Shown one piece after another: positions 33,254-41,490 of a stretch of DNA of 64,000 bases (the first letter of the stretch is position 1; every line of letters begins with the position of its first letter). The DNA is from an uncultured Bacteroidales bacterium (GTDB taxonomy: Bacteria; Bacteroidota; Bacteroidia; Bacteroidales; Muribaculaceae): assembly GCA_902785925.1 (NCBI GenBank), contig CADAAI010000006.1, positions 48,602-112,601 on the forward strand, given 5' to 3'. The translations under genes were made by a program, and so were the position numbers. The notes under the pieces are model-generated. The model made no database searches. It saw nothing but the letters and a program-made list of their open reading frames with translations, and was not told the DNA's origin.

Positions 33254-34309
33254 TCAGTTCCCGAGAATGATGTTGTAAACAACGGTGATGTCGGAACTGG
33301 TGATTGAGCCGTCATTATTTACGTCGCTGGTAGCGATAAAGGTCTCGTCGCCGTTGAGCAAATAATTGTAGAGAGCGGTCACATCGGCTGAAGTTACTTG
33401 GCCATCACAGTTTACATCACCTAAAATGGTAGGCTCTTGCTGATCAATTACTTCCATGTTAACAAGCCAGGAGTTGTCGGGAAGTTGCATGAGCTGTGTT
33501 GCCGAAACATGTCCAAGTGTTGGGTTAATTTCATAGAGGTAGCTCTTCTGGTCGTTGAGCACCACAGCCCAGTAGAACTTACCAGTGCGCTTGTCGTAGG
33601 TCATCGTGCTGGGATTAGTAGAAATATTGTCGATGCCAAGGTCACCCATAGGGAACACCTCAATCTCACCTATAGCACCTGGATTGGCTGTGCTGATAGC
33701 ATAAAGCCAGCCTTCTTCACCTACACCATAGAGAATGCCTTGATCGCTGAAAGCTATGGCTGCCATTGGGATAGAAGCTGTGCCAATTATATTTCGTGTG
33801 GGTGTATTGGTCGAGAAGTCAATCTCGGCGAGCTTGCGGTCCACAACCTGCCAACTCATGTTGAAGTTGTAGAAAATACCATAGTTCTTGCCGGTCACAG
33901 GGTCGTGCGCCAAGCCACAACTTGAGATGTAGTTTCGGTCCACTGAGCTCAATGCATATGCTTTAACTCGCTCCCATGTGGTCATGTCGTATTGCACGTG
34001 ATAAAGCACATAGGTGTAAGCTTGGTCAAAGTCGTCCCACATTGTCTTGAAATGAATGCCCTTCATAAGGCCGTCCTCATAGACTGCGCCACCAAGTGGG
34101 GCCTGATAAACGTCACGGCCCTCGGTGAGTTTGGTAAGCGTTGCATTGGCAAGGTCAAACTCATAGATGCCCTCCATGTTGTTTCCATCAGTCCAGGAGT
34201 CGGCTTTCACCACTCCACACAGGAATTTGGGAGAATACTCTCCTGCATGCGCCATGAGGCATGAGGCCATAATCAGAAGCGCAGAAATAAATGTTTTAGT
34301 TGTTTTCAT
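33254..34309 (-). CDS. secreted propeller-like protein with C-terminal dockerin-like domain
   Basis: 351 residues. A signal peptide (1-22) is followed by a beta-rich domain of about 265 residues with repeating propeller-like strands (SPKFLCGVVKADSW, FYWAVVLNDQKSYLYEINP, DKRTGKFYWAVV). Residues about 295-351 carry two dockerin type I-like calcium loops: GDVNCDGQVTSADVTALYN and SDVNNDGSITSSDITVVYN, ending NIILGN. A -7 element TACCTTTG is at 34354-34347 on the minus strand. It is one of three dockerin-like tails in the window, and no scaffoldin is visible. The function is unknown. Confidence 0.78.
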   Translation of the reverse strand: MKTTKTFISALLIMASCLMAHAGEYSPKFLCGVVKADSWTDGNNMEGIYEFDLANATLTKLTEGRDVYQAPLGGAVYEDGLMKGIHFKTMWDDFDQAYTYVLYHVQYDMTTWERVKAYALSSVDRNYISSCGLAHDPVTGKNYGIFYNFNMSWQVVDRKLAEIDFSTNTPTRNIIGTASIPMAAIAFSDQGILYGVGEEGWLYAISTANPGAIGEIEVFPMGDLGIDNISTNPSTMTYDKRTGKFYWAVVLNDQKSYLYEINPTLGHVSATQLMQLPDNSWLVNMEVIDQQEPTILGDVNCDGQVTSADVTALYNYLLNGDETFIATSDVNNDGSITSSDITVVYNIILGN

Positions 34310-34493
34310 GTAACTTTATGTGTTTAGTAAATATTTTTTCGACCGGCAAAGGTAGGTATTTTTTTACATCCTATCTTCATGACTTAAATGTTATATAACA
34401 CAAACAGCGAAAAAAAGAGCAACCGTGAGTGCCACAGATGCTCCAAGATTGTTATGCTATTATTTATTGGTGACGACAATATCTAAAACTTAA

Positions 34494-35165
34494 TTAGAAA
34501 GTGTCATAAGGACGCTTGGGGTTGTAACCTCCGTGGACGGTGCCCTCGGCTGTGTGGTCGGTGCGATAATCTAGAGAACCATCGCCATTATAATGGTAAT
34601 GAGAAAAAGGCGCTCTTAACTCGCGTTTTTCCACTTTTTCTAAAACGGGCTTGAAGGCTGCTTCAACGAGCTTCAGCAACTCACTCCCGTCGCTATACTC
34701 AACCATAGAATATTCTTTACCATCTGATGTCTTCATTGTTACCAGCCAGCGTGGTTTAGTAAGGTCTTCGTCGTCAAGATCGGTGAATTTATTGCTTGAC
34801 AGAGATTTGTTCTCCGCTATACGGCTAAGCTCGAGCAAGAGATCGGTGCATACACCTTTGTCAAAGTCATAGCTCCATCCTTCATACTTTCCAAATTCAC
34901 GATAATATATGTAGTCACCATACTCACTCTGGCTAGAAGAGAACACTGCGCTGTTCTTGCAATCTCGTCCTGCAGCTTGCTGATATTCCAGTCGGAATTT
35001 TACAAGCATCTCTTTAGGTTGTGTTTGTCTTGTGGTTTTACCAGCATTTTTCTTTACAGTAGAATGCACCTGATGTTTCTTGACACGGGTTTTAACTTTA
35101 GGAGAGGCACAAAGCATTAATCCAGCAAGAACCACAACACTCATGACAGATATAATACGTTTCAT
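34494..35165 (-). CDS. secreted protein of unknown function
   Basis: 223 residues from the ATG at 35165, which gives a signal peptide (1-19, LMLCAS). A basic, Lys/Thr-rich stretch follows (about 20-50: KVKTRVKKHQVHSTVKKNAG). The rest has mixed alpha/beta character with segments such as SQSEYGDYIYYREFGKYEGW and MVEYSDGSELLKLVEAAF, but no family I recognise. The tail is polar (HTAEGTVHGGYNPKRPYDTF). It has a -7 element TATCTTTG (35202-35195 on the minus strand) and diverges from ispD. Confidence 0.68.
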   Translation of the reverse strand: MKRIISVMSVVVLAGLMLCASPKVKTRVKKHQVHSTVKKNAGKTTRQTQPKEMLVKFRLEYQQAAGRDCKNSAVFSSSQSEYGDYIYYREFGKYEGWSYDFDKGVCTDLLLELSRIAENKSLSSNKFTDLDDEDLTKPRWLVTMKTSDGKEYSMVEYSDGSELLKLVEAAFKPVLEKVEKRELRAPFSHYHYNGDGSLDYRTDHTAEGTVHGGYNPKRPYDTF

Positions 35166-35231
35166 AATATTGTTTTTTAAATGATTACTAAATGCAAAGA
35201 TAATCAATTATTCCGAATTTAATGAAGGAAA

Positions 35232-35263
35232 TTTGCCGAAAACCTTTTTATTTGTTAATTTTG
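35232..35263 (+). promoter_or_regulatory. promoter of the ispD-recG operon
   Basis: TTTG (35232-35235), 20 bases, TAATTTTG (35256-35263). The predicted start of transcription falls after the ATG at 35265, which supports the ATG at 35286 as the ispD start. Confidence 0.7.
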
Positions 35264-35285
35264 CATGATTAAAGACTTGACAACT

Positions 35286-35984
35286 ATGAGTGAGAACAAC
35301 AGCAAGCGATATGCGATAATAGTTGCCGGTGGAAGCGGGAAGCGATTTGGGAGTGAGATGCCCAAGCAGTTCCTTCCTCTTGACGGCAAGCCCGTGCTCA
35401 TGCGCACTATTGAGAAGTTTGACCAGGCTGGCGCCACTATTGTTGTGGTGCTGCCAGTTGAGCACCAGGAGATGTGGATGGCTATGTGCAAAGATGACAA
35501 TTTTGCCGTGTCACACACTATTGCCGACGGAGGCAAGACCCGCTTTGAATCGGTTAAAAACGGTATCGCTGCAATCGAGAATCTTGCTGACGGAAACCTC
35601 GTGGCTGTGCACGACGGCGTGCGTCCACTAGCTAGCGTGGAACTCATAAACCGCTGCTACGACACAGCACAAGAAACAGGTAGTGCAATCCCTGTCGTTA
35701 ACCCCAGTGATTCTATTCGTCAAGTTATGGATGATGGCACTTCACAACAATTGTTACGCTCATCGCTGCGTGCGGTTCAGACTCCACAAACCTTTAAGGT
35801 CGAATTGTTGCGTGGCGCCTACGATGTGGAGGAGTCCCCGCTCTTTACCGATGATGCTAGCGTTGTGGAGAGTGCTGGGCATCAAGTTTCACTTGTTGAG
35901 GGCGAAATAGCTAATATTAAAATTACCACTCCTATTGATATGGTGATTGCTACCGAACTTCTAAAAAATGGAACGGCTTGCTAA
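35286..35984 (+). CDS. ispD: 2-C-methyl-D-erythritol 4-phosphate cytidylyltransferase
   Basis: 232 residues. The glycine-rich CTP loop VAGGSGKRFGSEMPKQFLPL is at the N-terminus, followed by VAVHDGVRPLAS and TDDASVVES near the end, the standard IspD motifs. It makes CDP-methylerythritol in the MEP isoprenoid pathway. I chose the ATG at 35286 because the earlier one (35265) lies in the promoter. Its last 17 bases overlap the start of recG, so the two are translationally coupled. Confidence 0.94.
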   Translation: MSENNSKRYAIIVAGGSGKRFGSEMPKQFLPLDGKPVLMRTIEKFDQAGATIVVVLPVEHQEMWMAMCKDDNFAVSHTIADGGKTRFESVKNGIAAIENLADGNLVAVHDGVRPLASVELINRCYDTAQETGSAIPVVNPSDSIRQVMDDGTSQQLLRSSLRAVQTPQTFKVELLRGAYDVEESPLFTDDASVVESAGHQVSLVEGEIANIKITTPIDMVIATELLKNGTAC

Positions 35985-38064
35985 GACCGACATAAAATAC
36001 CTGCCAGGAGTGGGACCGCGTCGGGCCGAGTTGCTAGGAAAAGAGCTCGGCATTCACTCCTTCTACGACTTGCTCTATAATTTTCCGTTCCGCTACATCG
36101 ACCGTTCTACCATCCACAAGATAGGTGACATGCATGGCGAAATGCCATGTATTCAACTAAAGGGACACTTTATCTCCTTCTCAACCCAGGGAGAGGGTGC
36201 CAAGCGTCGCCTTAATGCTTTGTTTACCGATGGCACGGGTACTATAGAGGTTGTGTGGTTCAACCGAGTGAAGTATATCATGGAGAACTACCATACTGGC
36301 AAGGTGTACATCCTATTTGGAAAACCGACCATTTATAAGGGCCATTACAATATGGCTCATCCCGAGGTAGACCCTTACAAGCCCGAGGCAATGAATCGTG
36401 GTTTGGTGGGGGTATACACACTCACCGAGAAGATGCACAATCGCTCGTTCACAACTCGTGCGATGCAGAAAATCATCAAGTCACTGCTTGAGCACCAACT
36501 GTTCCAGAGCATTAGCGAGACACTGCCACAAAGCATCATCGACCGATACAAACTCATGTCTTTGAAAGAGGCCCTCTTCAATGTACACACTCCGCAAGGC
36601 ATTCCTGAGCTACAGCAAGCTCAGCGGCGGTTGAAGTTTGAGGAATTGTTCTTCCTTCAGATGAATATCCTCAAGTACATCAAGGGCCACAATGCCCAGG
36701 TACCTGGACATGTGTTTGCACACGTTGGCGACTATTTCAATAATTTCTACAAGAACTATCTGAAGTTTCCGCTTACAGGCGCTCAGAAGCGTGTGATAAA
36801 AGAGATGCATCACGACATGCGCAGCGGCAAGCAGATGAATCGGCTGCTTCAGGGCGATGTGGGCAGTGGTAAGACTATTGTGGCGTTCATGACCATGCTT
36901 TTGGCAGCCGACAACGGGTATCAGGCATGCATTATGGCACCTACCGAAATCCTTGCATCCCAACATTATGAGAGTATTGGCGAGATGGCTCAGGCGGTGG
37001 GCCTGAAAGCCGCACTGCTCACAGGATCAACTCGCAAGAAAGAGCGTGAAAAGATTCATGAGCAGCTTATGAGTGGAGCACTTAACATACTTATTGGTAC
37101 TCATGCGCTTATTGAGGATACCGTTCAGTTCAAAAACTTGGGACTTGCCATCATCGACGAGCAGCACCGCTTCGGCGTGGCGCAGCGTGCTAAACTGTGG
37201 CGTAAAAACACTATGCCGCCCCATGTGCTGGTAATGACGGCGACGCCCATTCCGCGCACACTGGCAATGACCGTATATGGGGACCTCGATGTGAGTGTCA
37301 TCGACGAGCTGCCACCAGGTCGCAAACCCGTGACCACTGTGTTGCGTTACGAGAACAACCACATGGCAGTGTACCACTTCATTGGTCAGGAACTCAAAAA
37401 AGGCCGCCAATGCTACATCGTGTATCCTCTCATCGAGGAAAATGAGAAACTTGACCTGAGGGCACTTGAGGAGGGCTATGAGATAATTCGCGAGAATTTC
37501 CCGAGCTACCGAGTTGCCTATGTTCATGGCAAGATGAAACCCAGTGAAAAGGACTATCAGATGGGGCTCTTTGCAAGCGGTAAGGCTCATATTCTCGTTT
37601 CGACAACAGTGATTGAGGTGGGTGTGAATGTGCCCAACGCCAGTGTGATGGTCATCGAGAATGCCGAGCGCTTTGGATTGTCGCAGCTGCATCAGCTCAG
37701 GGGCAGAGTGGGGCGCGGTGCCGACCAGAGTTACTGTATACTCATGTCGAAATACAAGGTGACTAAAGAAACTCGCCACCGTCTGGAGGTGATGACGCAG
37801 ACCAACGACGGCTTCGTTGTTGCCGAGGAGGACATGAAACTGCGTGGACCTGGCGATATGGAGGGAACACAGCAGAGTGGTGTGGCATTCAATCTGCGCA
37901 TTGCCAACCTTGCCAGCGATGGCATGGTGCTGCAAGCGGCGCGAGATGAGGCTCAGCGCATCCTCGACGCAGATTTCGACCTTATGACGCCCGATGGTCA
38001 GATGCTTCAACGCCATATGCGCTTCCTCTTCTCGCGCGACACCAACTGGGGAATGATATCTTAA
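35968..38064 (+). CDS. recG: ATP-dependent DNA helicase RecG
   Basis: 698 residues. The N-terminal wedge domain (KYLPGVGPRRAELLGKELGI, IQLKGHFISF) precedes helicase domain 1 with Walker A GDVGSGKT (near 296) and DEQHRFGVAQR (Walker B variant), and helicase domain 2 with STTVIEVGVNVPNA, SQLHQLRGRVGRG and the DGFVVAEEDMKLRGPGDMEG motif near the end. RecG remodels stalled forks and Holliday junctions. It is the second gene of the ispD operon. Confidence 0.96.
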   Translation: MERLAKTDIKYLPGVGPRRAELLGKELGIHSFYDLLYNFPFRYIDRSTIHKIGDMHGEMPCIQLKGHFISFSTQGEGAKRRLNALFTDGTGTIEVVWFNRVKYIMENYHTGKVYILFGKPTIYKGHYNMAHPEVDPYKPEAMNRGLVGVYTLTEKMHNRSFTTRAMQKIIKSLLEHQLFQSISETLPQSIIDRYKLMSLKEALFNVHTPQGIPELQQAQRRLKFEELFFLQMNILKYIKGHNAQVPGHVFAHVGDYFNNFYKNYLKFPLTGAQKRVIKEMHHDMRSGKQMNRLLQGDVGSGKTIVAFMTMLLAADNGYQACIMAPTEILASQHYESIGEMAQAVGLKAALLTGSTRKKEREKIHEQLMSGALNILIGTHALIEDTVQFKNLGLAIIDEQHRFGVAQRAKLWRKNTMPPHVLVMTATPIPRTLAMTVYGDLDVSVIDELPPGRKPVTTVLRYENNHMAVYHFIGQELKKGRQCYIVYPLIEENEKLDLRALEEGYEIIRENFPSYRVAYVHGKMKPSEKDYQMGLFASGKAHILVSTTVIEVGVNVPNASVMVIENAERFGLSQLHQLRGRVGRGADQSYCILMSKYKVTKETRHRLEVMTQTNDGFVVAEEDMKLRGPGDMEGTQQSGVAFNLRIANLASDGMVLQAARDEAQRILDADFDLMTPDGQMLQRHMRFLFSRDTNWGMIS

Positions 38065-38161
38065 TACTCATTGTTGTTAAAGGGTGAATTGGTTTTTTAG
38101 GTGAACTAGAGGTAAAAATAAGGAGAAAATAGCTAAAAATGTTGTTTTTTTTCAAAAAAGT

Positions 38162-38192
38162 TTTGGCGGTTCAGAAAAAAGTAGTAATTTTG
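38162..38192 (+). promoter_or_regulatory. promoter of tRNA-Gln
   Basis: TTTG (38162-38165), 19 bases, TAATTTTG (38185-38192). This is a full consensus promoter 20 bases before the mature tRNA end. Confidence 0.82.
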
Positions 38193-38211
38193 CACCGCAT
38201 TTGTGGCGAAT

Positions 38212-38285
38212 TGTCCTGTGGTGTAACGGTAGCACACCGGATTCTGGTTCCGTTTGCGTGGGTTCGAATCCTACCAGGACAACCA
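38212..38285 (+). tRNA. tRNA-Gln (anticodon CTG), CCA encoded
   Basis: 74 bases. Acceptor TGTCCTG pairs with CAGGACA, followed by discriminator A and an encoded CCA. D stem GTG/CAC, anticodon stem CCGGA/TCCGT with loop TTCTGGT, giving anticodon CTG (Gln, CAG codons). T arm is GTGGG-TTCGAAT-CCTAC. The anticodon stem top pair is C-T, a mismatch, and the variable loop is four bases. Confidence 0.93.
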
Positions 38286-38289
38286 AGGG

Positions 38290-38318
38290 AAGTGACCAAA
38301 AGCGGTCACTTTCTTTTT
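38290..38318 (+). terminator. terminator of tRNA-Gln
   Basis: AAGTGACC (38290-38297) pairs with GGTCACTT (38304-38311), followed by TCTTTTT. Confidence 0.85.
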
Positions 38319-38392
38319 GAAAAAAAACAATATTATTAACCGCGGTGGCTCTCAGAGTAGGGCCTGCTGCACAAAACAAAACTTATTAAGAA

Positions 38393-38992
38393 ATGGCAAC
38401 AAAAATCAGACTGCAACGTCATGGTCGTAAAGACTATCCGTTCTATCCAATTGTCATCGCCGATAGCAGGGCACCACGAGATGGTAGATTTATTGAAAGG
38501 ATTGGTTCGTATAACCCAAACACTAATCCTGCTACAATAAGTTTGGATTTCGACAGAGCTCTTTATTGGATTAATGTTGGTGCAATTCCCACCGACACCG
38601 TTCGCAACATTCTTTCACGCGAGGGCGTTATGCTCATGAAGCACCTCCAGGGTGGCGTGAAGAAGGGCGCATTCAGCCAGGAAGAGGCTCAGAAACGTTT
38701 CGACGCTTGGAAGGCCGAGAAGGACGCTAAGCTCGAGGCTGTAAGAAACAAGGTTCGTGAAGACAAGAAGGCCGCTGGCAAGCAGCGTCTTGAGGACGAA
38801 GCTAAGAAGAACGAGGCAAAGGCTGAGGCTGTAGCTCAGAAACGTGCCGAGATCGCTAAGGCAAAGGCCGAGGCTGAGGCTCAGGCTGCTGCCGAGGCAC
38901 AGGCTGCTGAGGAGGCCGCTAAGGCTGCCGATCAGGCTTCTGCCGAAGCTCCTGCAGAGGCTCCCGCCGAGGAGGCTCCTGCTGCTGAGTAA
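38393..38992 (+). CDS. rpsP: 30S ribosomal protein S16, with long acidic-alanine tail
   Basis: 199 residues. The S16 core is residues 1-80 ([39 protein letters not shown]). Usual S16 is about 80-90 residues; here a further 110 residues follow that are charged, then Ala/Glu-rich ([16 protein letters not shown]), probably a long helix. Extended S16 is known in Bacteroidetes. It is a single transcription unit downstream of the tRNA terminator, followed by two terminator hairpins. Confidence 0.94.
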   Translation: MATKIRLQRHGRKDYPFYPIVIADSRAPRDGRFIERIGSYNPNTNPATISLDFDRALYWINVGAIPTDTVRNILSREGVMLMKHLQGGVKKGAFSQEEAQKRFDAWKAEKDAKLEAVRNKVREDKKAAGKQRLEDEAKKNEAKAEAVAQKRAEIAKAKAEAEAQAAAEAQAAEEAAKAADQASAEAPAEAPAEEAPAAE

Positions 38993-39006
38993 GCTCGGAG
39001 AACCTC

Positions 39007-39034
39007 GTGCCACCTTGCCGTGGCACTTCTTTTG
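39007..39034 (+). terminator. terminator 1 of rpsP
   Basis: GTGCCAC (39007-39013) pairs with GTGGCAC (39020-39026) and is followed by TTCTTTT. Confidence 0.75.
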
Positions 39035-39049
39035 TGATTAACTTATAAG

Positions 39050-39096
39050 GCAAGCCCTGTCGCGACGAGTTCGCTGACAGGGCTTGCTGTTCTTTT
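39050..39096 (+). terminator. terminator 2 of rpsP
   Basis: GCAAGCCCTGTC (39050-39061) pairs perfectly with GACAGGGCTTGC (39076-39087), followed by TGTTCTTTT. It is a strong stem of 12 bp. Confidence 0.85.
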
Positions 39097-39132
39097 GTCA
39101 GAGGAAAGGATGAGTACACTAAAAAACATTAT

Positions 39133-39163
39133 TTTGTGAAGTGGAATGAAAATATTAACTTTG
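39133..39163 (+). promoter_or_regulatory. promoter of the 383-residue lipoprotein gene
   Basis: TTTG (39133-39136), 19 bases, TAACTTTG (39156-39163); full consensus. Confidence 0.8.
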
Positions 39164-39199
39164 TGCATTGAATCATAACCAAAAAACAACACACACATT

Positions 39200-40351
39200 A
39201 TGAAAAAGTTATTATTGATGATTGTTGCAGCCATGTTGGTAGCTCTCACTGCTTGCAATGGAGTGGGTGGCGCTAACGATGCTGAACAGGTTAGGGCGTT
39301 TGCCAGCAAGTTCATTCAGTTTGTTAAAAGTAATAACCATGATAGCATTGTCGCCATGTACAAGGGTCTCGAGGGCCTCGATGTGCGTTTTGCTGAGTTG
39401 GGCGAGGAGATGAATGTAGAGGAAGATGCTGGCTCTCCCGGCACTTTCAAGGTGACGATGGGTGATGCCGATTTTACTGTAGAGCGCGCCCAAGACGGAA
39501 CGATGTCGATCGTCGAAAGTCATGGCTTGCTAGCCTACGACGCAAGTAAGGTCGTCTTTGCTCGCAAGACAGGCCAATTCAAGGATGGACTGAACGATGT
39601 GGAGCAGGCACAGCGCATGTGCGACGAGGGATTTGATGAATATCTTCTCGCCAAAGTTAATTTAAAAATGAAGGGTGGCCTGAGAATCATTGGGCACAAA
39701 ACCTATGGCGATGAGTATTTTGATGGAGAGTGGATGTCGGCCCAAGGTGTTATTTTCACTATTAAGAATAATCTTGACGTTGCGGTACCAGGAAGTTCCT
39801 ACTCTGTTATTTACAAGTCGGGTTATTGGGGTGACATGTCAAGTGCTCAGACCGAAGTTATACCCGGAAGAGATATAGAACCTAATGGAACTGTCACAGT
39901 AAGATCAACTCGCTTGGGACCAGACATGGAAAGCGACGACAAATGGAGCATCAGGATGAACGATGTTTCGCCCGAGCAGTTGTTAGAAGCCTATACTCCT
40001 GTTGGTACTGAATTTGACGAATATCTGAGCACTAAAAGCATCGATGGTCAACGGGTAGAGTCGGGTTATGACGGCACCGCAAGCGAAGTGCCTGGCAACT
40101 ATGTGGGTGAAGTGGGCGGCTCGGGCTGCGAGATGCTCATCAACGGCAGCGATGGAAGCTACACTATGAGTTATGATGGTGCCACGCGCACTCTGAAGCG
40201 CACTGGCGATGGTGTGTATAAGGCTTACCTGAGGGGGAAATTCATTGGCACCTTCCGTGGAAAGTTTGCCAACGGCACCTATAAAGGCCGCTTCTACAAC
40301 CCCAAGGGTGCTAGCTCGCCGTTTAACCTGAACCTTGAGGCAGCTCTCTAA
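39200..40351 (+). CDS. lipoprotein of unknown function
   Basis: 383 residues with a lipoprotein signal (MKKLLLMIVAAMLVALTAC, Cys19). The N-terminal domain (about 25-110) is helical; a middle beta domain (about 175-265) includes VIFTIKNNLDVAVPGSSYSV, an immunoglobulin-like FxLYD pattern; the C-terminal domain (295-383) has repeated short beta strands ending in GKFANGTYKGRFYNPKG. No enzyme motif. It has its own consensus promoter. Homologues are probably Bacteroidales-specific. Confidence 0.78.
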   Translation: MKKLLLMIVAAMLVALTACNGVGGANDAEQVRAFASKFIQFVKSNNHDSIVAMYKGLEGLDVRFAELGEEMNVEEDAGSPGTFKVTMGDADFTVERAQDGTMSIVESHGLLAYDASKVVFARKTGQFKDGLNDVEQAQRMCDEGFDEYLLAKVNLKMKGGLRIIGHKTYGDEYFDGEWMSAQGVIFTIKNNLDVAVPGSSYSVIYKSGYWGDMSSAQTEVIPGRDIEPNGTVTVRSTRLGPDMESDDKWSIRMNDVSPEQLLEAYTPVGTEFDEYLSTKSIDGQRVESGYDGTASEVPGNYVGEVGGSGCEMLINGSDGSYTMSYDGATRTLKRTGDGVYKAYLRGKFIGTFRGKFANGTYKGRFYNPKGASSPFNLNLEAAL

Positions 40352-40482
40352 ATTGTCTCACAACCCACCATCGCTCACATTCAAACACAACAAATGCCGT
40401 CGTAATCGCTTGTGATTACAACGGCTGTGGGTTGTTGCTTGTCGCGTGCTGCCTCTCGGCGGCACGTGCTGTTTACCTCTTT

Positions 40483-40635
40483 TTACTTGTAAACAGTGTC
40501 GCTAACAGTGAGGCTGTAGCGTCCCTTAGCGCGACGGCGAGCGAGGACCTTTCGTCCATCGGCAGTGCGCATACGATGACGGAAACCGTGCTTGTTAGCT
40601 TTCTTGCGGTTTGATGGTTGGAATGTACGTTTCAT
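40483..40635 (-). CDS. rpmH: 50S ribosomal protein L34
   Basis: 50 residues from the ATG at 40635 ([19 protein letters not shown], then [16 protein letters not shown]), the standard L34 sequence. The longer frame to 40704 adds leader codons and is rejected. It diverges from efp; the -7 element is TAATTTTG at 40681-40674 on the minus strand. Confidence 0.96.
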   Translation of the reverse strand: MKRTFQPSNRKKANKHGFRHRMRTADGRKVLARRRAKGRYSLTVSDTVYK

Positions 40636-40731
40636 TTTATCTAACTTTTTATTTAATTTGCGATTTCGGACTGCAAAATTAGTGCTTTTTTTCAAAATAA
40701 CCAAGAAAGTTGCGAAATTTAGTCTAAACTT

Positions 40732-40763
40732 TTTGCATTTTTTCTCAATTTGTCCTAAATTTG
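40732..40763 (+). promoter_or_regulatory. promoter of efp
   Basis: TTTG (40732-40735), 20 bases, TAAATTTG (40756-40763). The leader to 40835 is about 65 bases. Confidence 0.7.
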
Positions 40764-40834
40764 CACCTAAATTCGCGTCAACTAAAGACTTAGAAATAGA
40801 AAAAATACAAATTTATATAACGAAAACCAAGATT

Positions 40835-41398
40835 ATGATTAACGCTCAAGACATCAAAAACGGAACTTGTATCCGTATGGACGGCAGACTTTACTTCTGC
40901 ATCGAATTCCTTCATGTAAAACCAGGTAAGGGCAACACCTTTATGCGCACTAAGCTCAAAGACGTGGTTGACGGCCGCGTGCTGGAGCGTCGCTTCAACA
41001 TAGGTGAGAAGCTCGAGGATGTGCGTGTTGAGCGCCGCCCCTATCAGTACCTGTATATGGATGGCAACGACGCCATCTTCATGAACCAGGAGACCTATGA
41101 GCAGATTCCTATCCTCAAAGAGGTTATCACCGGTGCCGACTACATGAAAGAAGGCGATGTGGTAGAGGTTGTTACCGACGCTTCGACCGAGACTGTGCTC
41201 TTTGCCGAGATGCCAGTTAAGACTGTGCTCGAGATTACTTACACCGAGCCAGGCCTTAAGGGTGATACTGCAACCAACACACTCAAGCCCGCTACCGTTG
41301 AGACTGGCGCTACCATTAAGGTGCCCCTGTTCATCAACACAGGTGAGAAGATTGAGGTCGACACTCGCGACGGCTCTTACGTAGGCCGTGTGCGCTAA
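40835..41398 (+). CDS. efp: elongation factor P
   Basis: 187 residues from the ATG at 40835; the longer frame from 40592 crosses the promoter. Three beta-barrel domains: domain I has the [12 protein letters not shown] loop with the usual modified Lys position (Lys at the tip), domain [22 protein letters not shown], domain [31 protein letters not shown] rescues ribosomes stalled on proline runs. Its divergence from rpmH is conserved in the order. Confidence 0.96.
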   Translation: MINAQDIKNGTCIRMDGRLYFCIEFLHVKPGKGNTFMRTKLKDVVDGRVLERRFNIGEKLEDVRVERRPYQYLYMDGNDAIFMNQETYEQIPILKEVITGADYMKEGDVVEVVTDASTETVLFAEMPVKTVLEITYTEPGLKGDTATNTLKPATVETGATIKVPLFINTGEKIEVDTRDGSYVGRVR

Positions 41399-41421
41399 GC
41401 CGCCCATCTTTTAGAATAAAG

Positions 41422-41457
41422 GATTCCCCAAGCATCGCTGATGCCTGGGGATTTTTT
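41422..41457. terminator. terminator of efp, shared with the endonuclease gene
   Basis: TCCCCA-AGCATC pairs with GATGC-C-TGGGGA across a GCT loop and is followed by TTTTTT (to 41457). Confidence 0.85.
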
Positions 41458-41490
41458 ATGTTTGATATTGAAGTTCTAGATAGCCCGGAT

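Noticed and set aside
37027..38016. 329-codon minus-strand frame opposite recG
   Set aside because: Shadow of recG codon bias; sequence is His/Leu-rich and matches no family.
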